Shown here in pieces: positions 1-7,384 of a stretch of 25,026 nucleotides of DNA; positions within the stretch are counted from its first letter, which is position 1; each line of letters begins with the position of its first letter. The position numbers and the translations under genes are program-made. Location of the stretch: the NCBI GenBank assembly GCA_003254885.1, contig QANT01006936.1:1-25026 (forward strand), given 5' to 3'. The notes below the pieces were generated by a model. It worked only from the letters and a program-made list of their open reading frames with translations, had not been told where the DNA came from and ran no database searches. This stretch comes from Purshia tridentata (taxonomy: Eukaryota; Streptophyta; Magnoliopsida; Rosales; Rosaceae).

Positions 1-351
1 GGGTGTTTTAAATCGTTAACCTTTGGGCGACGAACGCATTCCGTCGCCCAAAGTATTGAAGACGTCGCCCGAAGTTTAATTATTCAATTTTGGGCGACGA
101 AAATTTATATGTCACGAAACGTTCGTCGCCCCAACCCATTTGGGCGACGGTACAAAGTTTCCGTCGCCCAAAATCAAATTCATCGTGTATGTTAGGGCGA
201 CAGCATTATTGCGTCGCCCAAAATTATCTAGGGCGACGAAAAAATTTTTTCGTCGCCCAAACATATTTGAGCGGCGAAAAAAAACGCCGCCCAAAATTGA
301 AATTTTTCGTCGCCCAAAATTTCGTCGCCCAAACTGTTTCTTCTTGTAGTG
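1..351. mobile_element. Right terminal part of a CACTA (En/Spm) DNA transposon
   Basis: The segment ends at 351 with TTCTTGTAGTG, the reverse complement of CACTACAAGAA, the canonical terminus of plant CACTA elements. The preceding 350 bases are packed with an 8-11 bp motif in both orientations: TTTGGGCGACG and CGTCGCCCAAA, for instance near 23, 42, 93, 124, 139, 163, 195, 212, 231, 251, 309 and 323. CACTA elements carry such subterminal motif arrays, where the TnpA-type protein is known to bind. No transposase is visible, so this is either a short non-autonomous element or the end of a longer one that begins outside the window. The 3-bp target duplication would be AAA at 352-354, but the other end is not available to confirm it. 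Short open frames here are only translations of the repeats. Confidence 0.85.
231..258. repeat. 28-bp perfect palindrome in the CACTA subterminal region
   Basis: GGGCGACG plus six A is followed directly by six T plus CGTCGCCC, giving a 14-bp perfect inverted repeat without a spacer. It is the tightest of several inverted pairs of the subterminal motif; another is 272-292, with GCGGCG opposite CGCCGC. Confidence 0.9.
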
Positions 352-695
352 AAATAGCCAAAGCCTTTGGTAGTCAAACTTTATGTTCGTAGTCTTTTGA
401 AATTGCATGATTATCATATTAGTTGATTATTGATGGTTTGGTGGATTCTGATGCTTAACAATGCCATGAAAGTGTGTGTGTGTGTGTTAGAGTATGTATG
501 TGAGTTTTGACCTTAAATCTAAACCCCCATGCCGTGTGTGTGTGTTGTGAATAAGCTGAATTGATTTGATGTTATTTACCTATTCCCTGTGGGATCGACC
601 TCGTTATTTGCATGCTTTGCTACGCCGCGATTCGTGCACTTGCGAGTAAACTTAGAATTGAGTATTTATTTGGTTCTAAGAAAACACAATCAACA
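352..695 (+). mobile_element. 3' part of the 5' LTR of gypsy-1, truncated by the CACTA element
   Basis: Positions 488-692 align base for base with 7182-7384, with about six differences, which identifies both as LTR ends of one element or family. The LTR ends in CA at 691-692 or 694-695, just before the primer-binding site at 702. Its upstream portion is replaced by the CACTA end at 351. Two GT-rich stretches (470-487 and 532-546) are simple repeats within the LTR. The divergence of about 3% between the two LTR ends implies the insertion is not very recent, if they belong to the same element. Confidence 0.75.
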
Positions 696-701
696 AGTTT
701 T

Positions 702-719
702 TGGCGCCGTTGCGGGGGA
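702..719 (+). other. Primer-binding site of gypsy-1 (tRNA-Asp type)
   Basis: TGGCGCCGTTGCGGGGGA matches the complement of the 3' end of plant tRNA-Asp (TGGCGCCGTTGCCGGGGA) at 17 of 18 positions. It lies 6-9 bases after the LTR end, as expected. This primer type is usual in plant Athila/Tat-like Ty3/gypsy elements. The site fixes the element orientation as + and marks the start of the internal region. Confidence 0.85.
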
Positions 720-930
720 ATGGTGTTAAATATCATTGAATTGGTTTAGCTTATTATAGTATTAGTTTATATTAGTTAAATTTTCAGTTTTCAGTTTTTA
801 GTTTCTAATAATGCTTGTTTCTTTATAAGTGTCTTTTCTACTGATAAATTGGGTGCTCAATGTGTTAGGTACTTGTTTTATGAGTTCTAACCTTGAACAG
901 AGATATAGAGACACTCTTGCTGAAGCACTT

Positions 931-1173
931 GAGTCCACNGGAAGCGTCCAAGAAGTCCATTCACTTCAAGCTCTTCAGAATCCGAATTTGACCTAGAAGG
1001 AAGCATGGACGACAATCGTGACGCTGAAGTTGTTCCCACTCACCCAGAGTCCACGAGGAAGCGTCCAAGAAGTCCATTCACCTCAAGCTCTTCGGAATCC
1101 GAATATGACCTAGAAGGAAGCATGGGCGACAATCGTGACACTGAAGTTGCTCCCACTCACCCTTTGAGTCATT
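931..1173 (+). repeat. 117-bp tandem repeat inside gag, two copies
   Basis: Copies start at about 940 and 1057, exactly 117 bases apart, with about seven differences. The period equals 39 codons, so the repeat keeps the gag frame. The gap N at 939 falls at the unit edge (GAGTCCAC, then N, then GGAAGCG), where the second copy has GA instead, so one base is missing and further copies may be collapsed. Confidence 0.85.
939..939. other. Assembly gap or ambiguous base at a repeat edge
   Basis: A single N stands where the next repeat copy has two bases (GA). The reading frame of gag shifts here, so the length of the gap is wrong or unknown. Confidence 0.8.
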
Positions 1174-2470
1174 TTTCATCACCATCGCTGCCCACGCAGC
1201 CATCATGCATTCGTTATGCGCCCGTAAACCACAATTTTGAGATCAAGAGTGGAACCATTCATCTCTTGCCGAATTTTCAGGGACTAAGTGGAGAAGATCC
1301 CATTCAACACTTAAAGGAGTTTGCTGGAGTATGCGAGACAGCGAGGCATGTGGGGGGGTTGATGAGAACCAATATCGACTCCGTTTGTTCCCATTTTCAC
1401 TCAAGGACAAGGCAAAGAAGTGGCTCTACTCGCTGCCTAGTGCATCAATCACTACTTGGGAGGATCTTTCCAAGCAATTCTTGAAGAAATTTTTCCCTGC
1501 TGCCAAGACGAACGAAATTAGAAGAGATATTCTGGGATTTGTGCAAAAAGCGGATGAACCATTCCACGAGACTTGGGAGAGGTTCAATGAGTTGCTGAAT
1601 GCATGTCCCCATCATAACTTGGAGCCGTGGTACCTTATGAGCTGTTTTTATCAAGGATTGCTGGAGAGAGACCAATCAATGGTGGATGCCGCATGTGGAG
1701 GCTCGTTCATGACTAAGACGAATGTGGAGGCCAATGCACTTTTTGAGACACTTGCGCACAACTCGCAGCAATGGAACTTCACGCGCAATAGAGGAACAAC
1801 CAAAAGAGGGATCTATGAAGTTTCGGCTGTACCAAGTGCCATTGAGAAGGAAATTGCCGAAATCAAGACTGTGGTGAGGAGTTTAGCTATGGTGCAAGAA
1901 AGTGAAGGTTCACAAGATCAAGGGGAGAGCATGGAGCAAGTGAATCAAATAGGAAATTTCCAAAGAAACCAAGGAGAGCCATTTCCAAACACTTACTATC
2001 CTGGGTGGAGGAATCATCCTAACATGAGGTGGAGCAACAATAATGGGCAGCAAGCTAGTGGAAGCGCACCTGTGCAGCCATATGTCCATCCTAATGCCGA
2101 AAAGACTAGCTTGGAGAGCAAGATTGCACAAATTGCTCAAAACACCACCTCACTTGCTCAAAGCACCAACACATTCATGCAAAGAACTGAGCAGCAACTT
2201 CAAGCGAATTCCAAGGCCATTGCGAGTCTAGAAGTGCAAATGGGGCAGATCGCAAACATAGTAGGACAAAGAGAGCATGGGAAGTTACCTAGCCAAGCCG
2301 TTGTCAACCCAAAGATAGAAAATGTCAATGTGGTTTGGATGCAAACCAAGAGGGTGCTTCGTGGAAGAAGAGTAGGGAAGAAGAAGGTCCATGAGGTGAT
2401 AATTATTTCTGATGATGAGGAAGAAGAAGACCCTTCCATGGACGAGGAGGAACCAAGTGAGGAATCTTAG

Positions 2471-3148
2471 CCCAAGCCTATAGAGTTCATCAAGCACTTC
2501 CTACGCACATTAGGGGAGTTGAGAGAAATTGAAGACAAAGTGAGGGATGGAGAGGCCGAAGTCTCAGATCGCATTATGGGCTACTTATTTGAGCAATTGC
2601 CGACAAAGAAGAAGGACCCTGGGCCGTTAGTCATTTCGTGCATTGTGGGTGATTGTGTACTTGAGAGAGTGCTACTTGATGATGGATCCGCAATCAACAT
2701 TATGCCTGTACGTCTTTTCATTGGCCTAGGATTCAAGGAGGCTGATTTGCAAGAGTATGACCACCATGTTGCTTTTGGGAATTCGACTACTTCAAAGCCC
2801 TGGGGGAAGCTGGTTGATGTGCTCGTGAATTGCAAAGGACTCTTGGTGCCCGCTGATTTCATTGTTCTTGATGTGCCAAAGTTAGCTGATAATGTAACTC
2901 TCATTCTTGGGAGGCCATTCTTGTGCACTGTTGGGATGGAGTTCAGATCAAGAACCATGATGGTGAGTTTCACGCACATGGGAATAATTGAGTCATTCCA
3001 AGTCACTGAAGACATCCCACAAGACGAAGAAGAAGCGGAGATCAAAGAGGAAAAGGTGGAGCTGAGAGAGACCTCAAGGTGCCGAGCTAGAGATGAAGCC
3101 GAAAGCAGCACCATGGGACTTAGAAGAAGCAAGAGAAGCCGCAAGTAA
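2471..3148 (+). CDS. gypsy-1 aspartic protease region, in frame with gag after a TAG
   Basis: The frame that carries the gag C-terminus continues without interruption after the TAG at 2468-2470, through PKPIEFIKHFL, to TAA at 3146-3148. A methionine-independent start is therefore possible by readthrough; the first in-frame ATG is at 2576. The retropepsin signature is seen as LLDDGSAINIMP near 2668-2703, with the catalytic Asp in D-D-G-S rather than the usual D-T/S-G, and the second conserved element is LILGRPFL near 2902-2925. Spacing between the two matches plant gypsy proteases. The tail from about 3018 is highly charged (Glu/Lys/Arg) and resembles a linker. In autonomous relatives reverse transcriptase follows; here the frame simply ends. 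The protease would cut the Gag polyprotein; whether it is active is unknown. Confidence 0.75.
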   Translation, partial: PKPIEFIKHFLRTLGELREIEDKVRDGEAEVSDRIMGYLFEQLPTKKKDPGPLVISCIVGDCVLERVLLDDGSAINIMPVRLFIGLGFKEADLQEYDHHVAFGNSTTSKPWGKLVDVLVNCKGLLVPADFIVLDVPKLADNVTLILGRPFLCTVGMEFRSRTMMVSFTHMGIIESFQVTEDIPQDEEEAEIKEEKVELRETSRCRARDEAESSTMGLRRSKRSRK

Positions 3149-3160
3149 GAGACATAGCAA

Positions 3161-3206
3161 CGTCTGGCTGAAGACGGAAAAGCAAGCGCTTTTGGGAGGC
3201 AACCCA
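3161..3206 (+). other. Short hairpin and GGGAGGCAACCC motif after the protease stop
   Basis: Twelve bases after the stop codon comes CGTCT-GGCTGA-AGACG (3161-3176), a 5-bp stem with a 6-base loop. It is followed by the palindrome AAGCGCTT (3184-3191) and by GGGAGGCAACCCA (3194-3206), which can close as a small GGG/CCC stem. I recall similar GCGCT...GGGAGGCAACCC strings behind the coding region of other plant gypsy elements, but cannot verify this here. A structured RNA signal is a reasonable guess. Confidence 0.5.
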
Positions 3207-3413
3207 CGTTTTGGAAGATGGAAGCTCAAGGAAGGACCAGCCGCGCACAACACTTCCACTTGAGCTCGTAAACACTTTCTATTTCATTCTTGCTTCATTT
3301 GAGACAATTTTAGTGCTTTTAATTTTTATTTGTTTGTTGTGTGCTTACTTTCCTTTTGGGGGGGTTTGCTTACTTTCCTTACTTGATTGTGCATGCATGT
3401 AGTTTATTTCTTA

Positions 3414-3450
3414 TACATTGAGGGCAATGTATCATTTAAGTTTGGGGGGA
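3414..3450 (+). other. Internal hairpin plus polypurine-like tract
   Basis: TACATTG-AGGG-CAATGTA (3414-3431) is a perfect 7-bp stem with a 4-base loop. Six bases later comes TAAGTTTGGGGGGAATAGG, which resembles the polypurine tract found just before the 3' LTR at 5227. An internal copy could act as a central polypurine tract for plus-strand priming; this is inferred from the resemblance only. Confidence 0.5.
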
Positions 3451-3682
3451 ATAGGCAAGCTGTTTTAAAAGGGAGTTTTCGAAAAAAAAATAAAAAAAAT
3501 TTTTTTTTAGAGTCTAAAGGCCCTAAGAACCGATCCTAATTGCATTGGGGTTGCTCTTTTGGGTACTAAAGTAAAATGCAACTCCTTGAGTATTGATTCA
3601 ATTTCAGTTTGGATTTAACTCTCTAGGGTTCTTGCAACATGGGTTTTTAAAGTTTCCCAACACTTGACATGATTGTATGGCT

Positions 3683-3866
3683 GTAGACTTGCATTGTTAG
3701 CCTTGTACATGATATCGTTATTCACCTTGTTCATTTAATGTTACATGCTTATCTGACAACTCCATGTGATCTTTGTAGACTTGCATTGTTAGCCTTGTAC
3801 ATGTTATCACTATTCACCTTGTTCACTTGATGTTACATGCTTATCTGACAACTCCATGTGATCTAC
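3683..3866 (+). repeat. 92-bp tandem duplication
   Basis: Copies begin with GTAGACTTGCATTGTTAGCC at 3683 and 3775 and differ at about five positions. They lie in the non-coding part of gypsy-1, with no coding content. Confidence 0.9.
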
Positions 3867-4270
3867 ATTTCTTTTTCATGAACTTGTGTAGAGATATGCA
3901 TGTTAAGTATGTTATATACTTGTTAGAGTAGACTTATGACCTTTGTGAGCTATTGAGCCTGTTCTTTAATTATTGAGTGTGCGCGCCACTCTAATCTTAT
4001 TCTTGTCATTTAAGTCGTTGTTTTGATCTCATTATTCATTCATTTGGTCATACACTTGAAATGCACATAATTTGAATCATTTTTGTTAGAACTTCTCTTT
4101 TATTCTATTTGAAGCATTTGGAGATTACATTGTGCCAAGGAAATGATTTTAGGCCATGTTCCTTTACCCCTTTAGCCGAAAAGCCAGCCGCATTGTGTTT
4201 ACCACTAGCTAGCCACTTTGAGCCTTAAATTAGCCTTTCTTTGTTACCAAACACCTATACTTAACCCTAA

Positions 4271-4290
4271 GTTTGGGGGAGTACACTCCC
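4271..4290 (+). other. Third polypurine-like tract with a small hairpin
   Basis: AAGTTTGGGGGA is again present, and GGGAGT-AC-ACTCCC (4277-4290) could form a 6-bp stem with a very tight loop. The hairpin overlaps the tract instead of preceding it, unlike the sites at 3414 and 5202. Confidence 0.35.
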
Positions 4291-4395
4291 TATCCCGTTT
4301 ACCCTTATACTATGGTCTTTGGTTGCATAAGAGTTGGAGGGTGCAAAATGAGTGATTGTGCATGACTTGAAGCAAAAGAAAAGAAAAAGTGCTCA

Positions 4396-4565
4396 AAAAG
4401 ACCATGCCGATGCCGAGAAAGAAGAAAAAAAGAAAAAAGAAAAATAAGCAAGCTAACAAAAGAAGCTTAAGGCCGGTGAATAAAAGACCATGCCGATGCC
4501 AAGAAAGAAAAAAAAAGAAGAAAAAGAAGCAAGCTAACAAAAGAAGCTTAAGGCCGGTGAAAAAG
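4396..4565 (+). repeat. 86-bp tandem duplication, purine-rich
   Basis: AAAAGACCATGCCGATGCC starts copies at 4396 and 4482; both contain AAG/AAA-rich runs and end in AAGGCCGGTGAA. The Lys-rich open frame across it (4389-4592) and its Leu/Phe-rich antisense frame are by-products of base composition. Confidence 0.9.
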
Positions 4566-5201
4566 AGAGCGAAAAGTTCAAGATTCAAGTGATGAAGTGC
4601 AAATAAGCAAGGTATGCCCTAACTGTGTTACAAATTCCATAGTACTAGCCGTTGTCTTTTTCCTTTCATTTCAATACCATAACCTAAACCTAAGCCTACA
4701 TTACAACCCATAAAAGTCCTTTATGATCCAAGGTAATGTGTAATCCTTTGGTGTGGAGATTGAATAAGAGAGAAGCATATGACTAGTGATTCCATTTCAA
4801 GTTCATTGGCATTCATTCATGAGATCACACTCTATCTATTTGTGCCTTGTTTAGTTAATGCTAATGTGAACTTGTATATAGATATTCTCACATTACCTGA
4901 GAGCACATAAATCAACCCAATTTCTGAGTGTTTATTGCTGAGAGTATGCCTAGTGAGGATTGGAGTTGAATTTAACTTGTTTATAACTTATCTTGACTGT
5001 TTATCTAACACATGGGTTTATGCAAGGGATAGTATAGAGGACAATGGAGAAGTAAGGTATACATTGTAGCTATCACTGGAATTTGATGAATGATTGATAC
5101 ATGTGCTTTGCATGCAATAATTGATACTAGCCGCATACATGAACTCATTTGTTGGGAAGCAGACGTTTTAGAGTCAGTCTTTGAGTCTTTGTTTTTATTT
5201 T

Positions 5202-5239
5202 CTTTGCTCGAGGACTAGCAAAGTCTAAGTTTGGGGGTG
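5202..5239 (+). other. Hairpin and polypurine tract at the 3' LTR border
   Basis: CTTTGCT-CGAGGACT-AGCAAAG (5202-5223) is a perfect 7-bp stem with an 8-base loop. It is followed within three bases by TAAGTTTGGGGGTG, ending at the LTR start (TGTTGAGTGTG at 5240, or TGTG at 5238). This is the expected place for the polypurine tract that primes plus-strand DNA synthesis. The hairpin-before-tract layout repeats the one at 3414-3450. Confidence 0.7.
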
Positions 5240-5424
5240 TGTTGAGTGTGCATTTGTGCATGTTTTTATATGCTAACTCCCTAACCTAGAACGCTAGAAC
5301 TTGGCGTTTTGTGTGTTTTTGCTTTGTTTTTGTCTTTTGTAGGTCAAATGAAGCAATTATGAAGAAAGAAGCTAGAAGAGCCAAATTTGGACAATTCCTG
5401 ATCAAACTAGGAAAACTGAAGAAA

Positions 5425-5680
5425 TCCTGGTGGAACTAGGAAAAGCTGAAATCCTACTCAAACAAGGAATCCTAGCCAAACCAGGAAAACCATCAGTGTC
5501 CAGGGCCAGAAATGAGAAATCCTAGTTGAACTAGGAAAACCAAATCCTAGTGGGACTAGGAAAGGTAAATCCTAGTGAGACTAGGAAAGGTAAACCCTAG
5601 TTGGACTGGAAAGGGAAATCCTAATTGCACTAGGAAAACCTATTCCTAGTTGGACTAGGAAAACCTAACCCTAGTTGGAC
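5425..5680 (+). repeat. About 25-bp imperfect tandem repeats built on CCTAGT/ACTAGG
   Basis: Units such as AAATCCTAGTTGAACTAGGA recur about every 25 bases from 5518, with looser copies from 5425. Most units hold CCTAGT and ACTAGG as a short inverted repeat, so each can form a small hairpin. The position is the U3 promoter region of the LTR, where such repeats can act as transcription-factor sites; that role is not shown here. Confidence 0.85.
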
Positions 5681-5681
5681 A

Positions 5682-6031
5682 AAGTTTCCTAGTGGACCAA
5701 GGAATGTTGGGCCAAGGTCAAATGGGTTCTATAAAGCTTCAATGGGCTCAAGTGACATCACATGAAGGATTGGGCCTAAGGTGGCATGCGCATGGACCAA
5801 GGGAGAGGCCCACACGCATGCAAAGAGGAGGCGCAAGAGACATGGGCTTAAGTGACAAGTTTCCTAGTGGACCAAGGAATGTTGGGCCAAGGTCAGATGG
5901 GTTCTATAAAGCTTCAATGGGCTCAAGTGACATCACATGAAGGATTGGGCCTAAGGTGGCATGCGCATGGACCAAGGGAGAGGCCCACACGCATGCAAGG
6001 GGGAGGCGCAAGAGACATGGGCTTAAGTGAT
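5682..6031 (+). repeat. 175-bp tandem duplication in the LTR U3 region
   Basis: AAGTTTCCTAGTGGACCAAG begins copies at 5682 and 5857, with only two or three differences over 175 bases. The overlapping open frames are products of the duplication and match no protein I know. Confidence 0.92.
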
Positions 6032-6132
6032 GCCCATGCCGCAAGCCCACTTGGGGGAAACCCTAGCTACTTTCCTATTTGTGCCGCAAATCCTAGTCCT
6101 TGGAGGCCAAGGAATCAGCACCTCCTCACTCC

Positions 6133-6263
6133 TATATAAGGACCCCCTCTCCCCATTATTTGACATGAACTTTGACATCCACTATTTCACATCTAGAGAG
6201 CTACTATATAAGGACCCCCTCTCCCCATTATTTCACATGCATTATTTCACATCTAGAGAGCTA
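6133..6263 (+). promoter_or_regulatory. Duplicated core promoter of the gypsy-1 LTR
   Basis: TATATAAG occurs at 6133-6140 and again at 6205-6212, each followed by GACCCCCTCTCCCCATTATTT and by TATTTCACATCTAGAGAGCTA. The two units (about 72 and 60 bases) are a tandem duplication of a TATA box with its likely start-site region, giving two possible transcription starts, near 6165 and 6240. The 12-base loss in the second unit lies in the initiator region. Confidence 0.7.
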
Positions 6264-6788
6264 CACACCAAAAGTCAGAATTTAGAGAGAAAGAGAGAGA
6301 GTGTGCCGCAAGTAAGGAGGAGCCAAGAGAGAGAGGCGCCGTGCAACCCTAGAAGACCAAGTGGAGCCGTGACACCCTTGCTGCCCCAGCCCTTGCCGTG
6401 AGCATCAAGGAGGACCCCCCTTGCTGCCCTAGCTTTGCCGCAACCTCCCTAGCCTTGCCGTGACTTCCTTGTGGTTTCCCTTCTTCCTTTTTCATGCTAT
6501 TTGAATTGTTTTATTATTTTTAGTTGTTAATTAAGACCTTGAACAAGGATTGGCAGTTTGTTTATGCAATTAAATATTTTATTTACATGTTCATGTCTTA
6601 GTCACTTTTATGCATTGTTAAGTTAAAGATGAAGCCTCTATTTATGTTCAATGTTTGAAGTATGATTTCTGGAATTAATGATGATGGTACTTGCATAAAA
6701 TCCTATTATCTAATTAAACTAGGCACTAGTTGTGGATGCTTTTTGACTGGCCACCTTAAGGATAAGCTTCTAGTGATGTTATAAAATT

Positions 6789-6789
6789 N
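6789..6789. other. Assembly gap between LTR and copia fragment
   Basis: To the left is LTR sequence. To the right (read on the minus strand) the copia integrase frame stops at the codons HTxEHN, mid-domain. The junction is therefore not a natural element border. Confidence 0.75.
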
Positions 6790-7180
6790 ATTGTGTTCAG
6801 GTGTGTGTGGTGAGTGGTAAGATGAGAAGTGCCATTAAGTGCTAGAAAATCTTTTAGGCCAATGTATTCAGCCCCATTATCCGAGTATAATGTAGTGATT
6901 TTTTGTTTGAAATAATTTTTCATAATAGCCTTAAGGGGTATAACCAAATGTAATGAGAGAAATGATCCACAAATATTACATAATATTTAAAACTATCATG
7001 AGAATAAACTAGAGAGGTCCATACATTAGAAAAATAAGTTCAAGTGGGTGTTTGGATACCAAAGAAGAAGTTGAAAAGGGTAGCTTGTGGCTTTTATTAC
7101 ATAAACATGCATTACAAACAAAATCCTTAGACACTGAATTGGATGATGCTAAATCATAATTAGAAATAACATTTTTCATA
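6790..7180 (-). pseudogene. Copia integrase fragment
   Basis: Read from 7180 downwards, the fragment gives the end of the pre-integrase zinc region (C-N-A-C, then KSHKLPFSTSS) and then PLELIF, VWTS, FKYYVIFVDHFSHYIWLYPL, LYSDNGAEYIGL, ending at the start of the H-T-P-E-H-N block. These are landmarks of Ty1/copia integrase, including the second catalytic Asp (S-D-N-G). Frameshifts are visible near 7030 and 6930. Both ends are gap Ns, and about 80 residues between HKNL (7389) and this fragment are absent. It is either the continuation of the copia element at 7385-8875, displaced by scaffolding, or another copy. Confidence 0.8.
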
Positions 7181-7181
7181 N
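7181..7181. other. Assembly gap between copia fragment and LTR end
   Basis: The base after N begins exactly in the middle of the gypsy-1 LTR (AGAGTGTGTATGTGAG, equivalent to 488), with no natural start. The gap hides the rest of the LTR and possibly more. Confidence 0.75.
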
Positions 7182-7384
7182 AGAGTGTGTATGTGAGTTT
7201 TGACCCTAAATCTAAACCCCCATGCCGTGTGTGTGTGTTGTGAATAAACTGAATTGATTTGATGTTATTTACCTATTCCCTGTGGGATCGACCTCGTTAT
7301 TTGCATGCTTTGCTACGCCGCGATTCATGCACTTGCGAGTAAACTTAGAATTGAGTATTTATTTAGTTCTAAGAAAACACATCA
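7182..7384 (+). mobile_element. Terminal part of the gypsy-1 3' LTR
   Basis: These 203 bases repeat 488-692 with about six differences, ending in ACACATCA. Instead of a primer site, copia protease sequence follows (minus strand), as expected for a 3' LTR end inserted into a copia element. The next five bases, ATAAG, would be the target duplication, but the partner copy is not in the window. The similarity to the 5' side oddly continues over AAGTTTTTG. Confidence 0.75.

Larger units (their letters stand above)
880..2470 (+). pseudogene. gag: Broken gag of gypsy-1 (retrotransposon capsid polyprotein)
   Basis: The first plausible start is ATG at 880, 160 bases after the primer site. The N-terminal region holds two 39-codon tandem repeats rich in Ser, Arg and acidic residues. 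The Retrotrans_gag core follows: GTIHLLPNFQGLSGEDP near 1252, then FPFSLKDKAKKWLYSLP and ITTWEDL near 1390-1465, ending around QSMVDAACGG at 1675. The C-terminal part has the NTYYPGWRNHPN segment (1990-2025) typical of plant gypsy gag, heptad-like stretches at 2100-2270, and an acidic tail. There are three breaks: an N at 939 that shifts the frame by one base against the downstream repeat copy, a one-base frame change at the seven-G run 1352-1358, and a TAG at 2468-2470. I see no CCHC zinc knuckle. A gag role (particle assembly, RNA packaging) is known for the family; this copy cannot make it from one frame as written. Confidence 0.85.
3149..5239 (+). other. Non-coding internal region of gypsy-1, without RT or integrase
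   Basis: About 2.1 kb lies between the protease stop and the 3' LTR. No reverse transcriptase, RNase H or integrase motif is seen in any frame. It contains short tandem duplications, two hairpins next to TAAGTTTGGGGG tracts, and a poly-purine AAG/AAAAG-rich stretch at 4370-4575. The length and lack of pol make the element comparable to LARD or TR-GAG type non-autonomous plant LTR elements, which are mobilised by proteins of autonomous relatives. That classification is an inference from layout. Confidence 0.65.
5240..6788 (+). mobile_element. 3' LTR of gypsy-1, 5' portion up to a gap
   Basis: The LTR begins with TGTTGAGTGTG directly after the polypurine tract. It contains imperfect 25-bp repeats, a 175-bp tandem duplication and a duplicated TATA region, so U3 runs to about 6160 and R/U5 follow. 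The end portion of the LTR is found again at 7182-7384 after two gaps. The segment matching 352-487 of the 5' LTR is not present, so part of the LTR is missing or hidden in the gaps. Minimum total length is about 1.75 kb, long for a plant LTR but not exceptional. Confidence 0.7.

Noticed and set aside
90-417. Overlapping open frames of 69-101 codons on both strands
   Set aside because: They translate the CACTA motif array (repeated RRPK/GRRN strings) and have no independent support.
2581-3207. 208-codon minus-strand frame opposite the protease
   Set aside because: It is antisense to a protease with clear motifs and has only low-complexity Ser/Leu runs.
4310-4592. Lys-rich and Leu/Phe-rich open frames
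   Set aside because: They come from an AAG/AAAAG-rich tandem duplication, not from a protein family.
5692-6401. Overlapping 82-124-codon frames in the LTR
   Set aside because: They are produced by the 175-bp duplication in the U3 region and by the transcribed leader.
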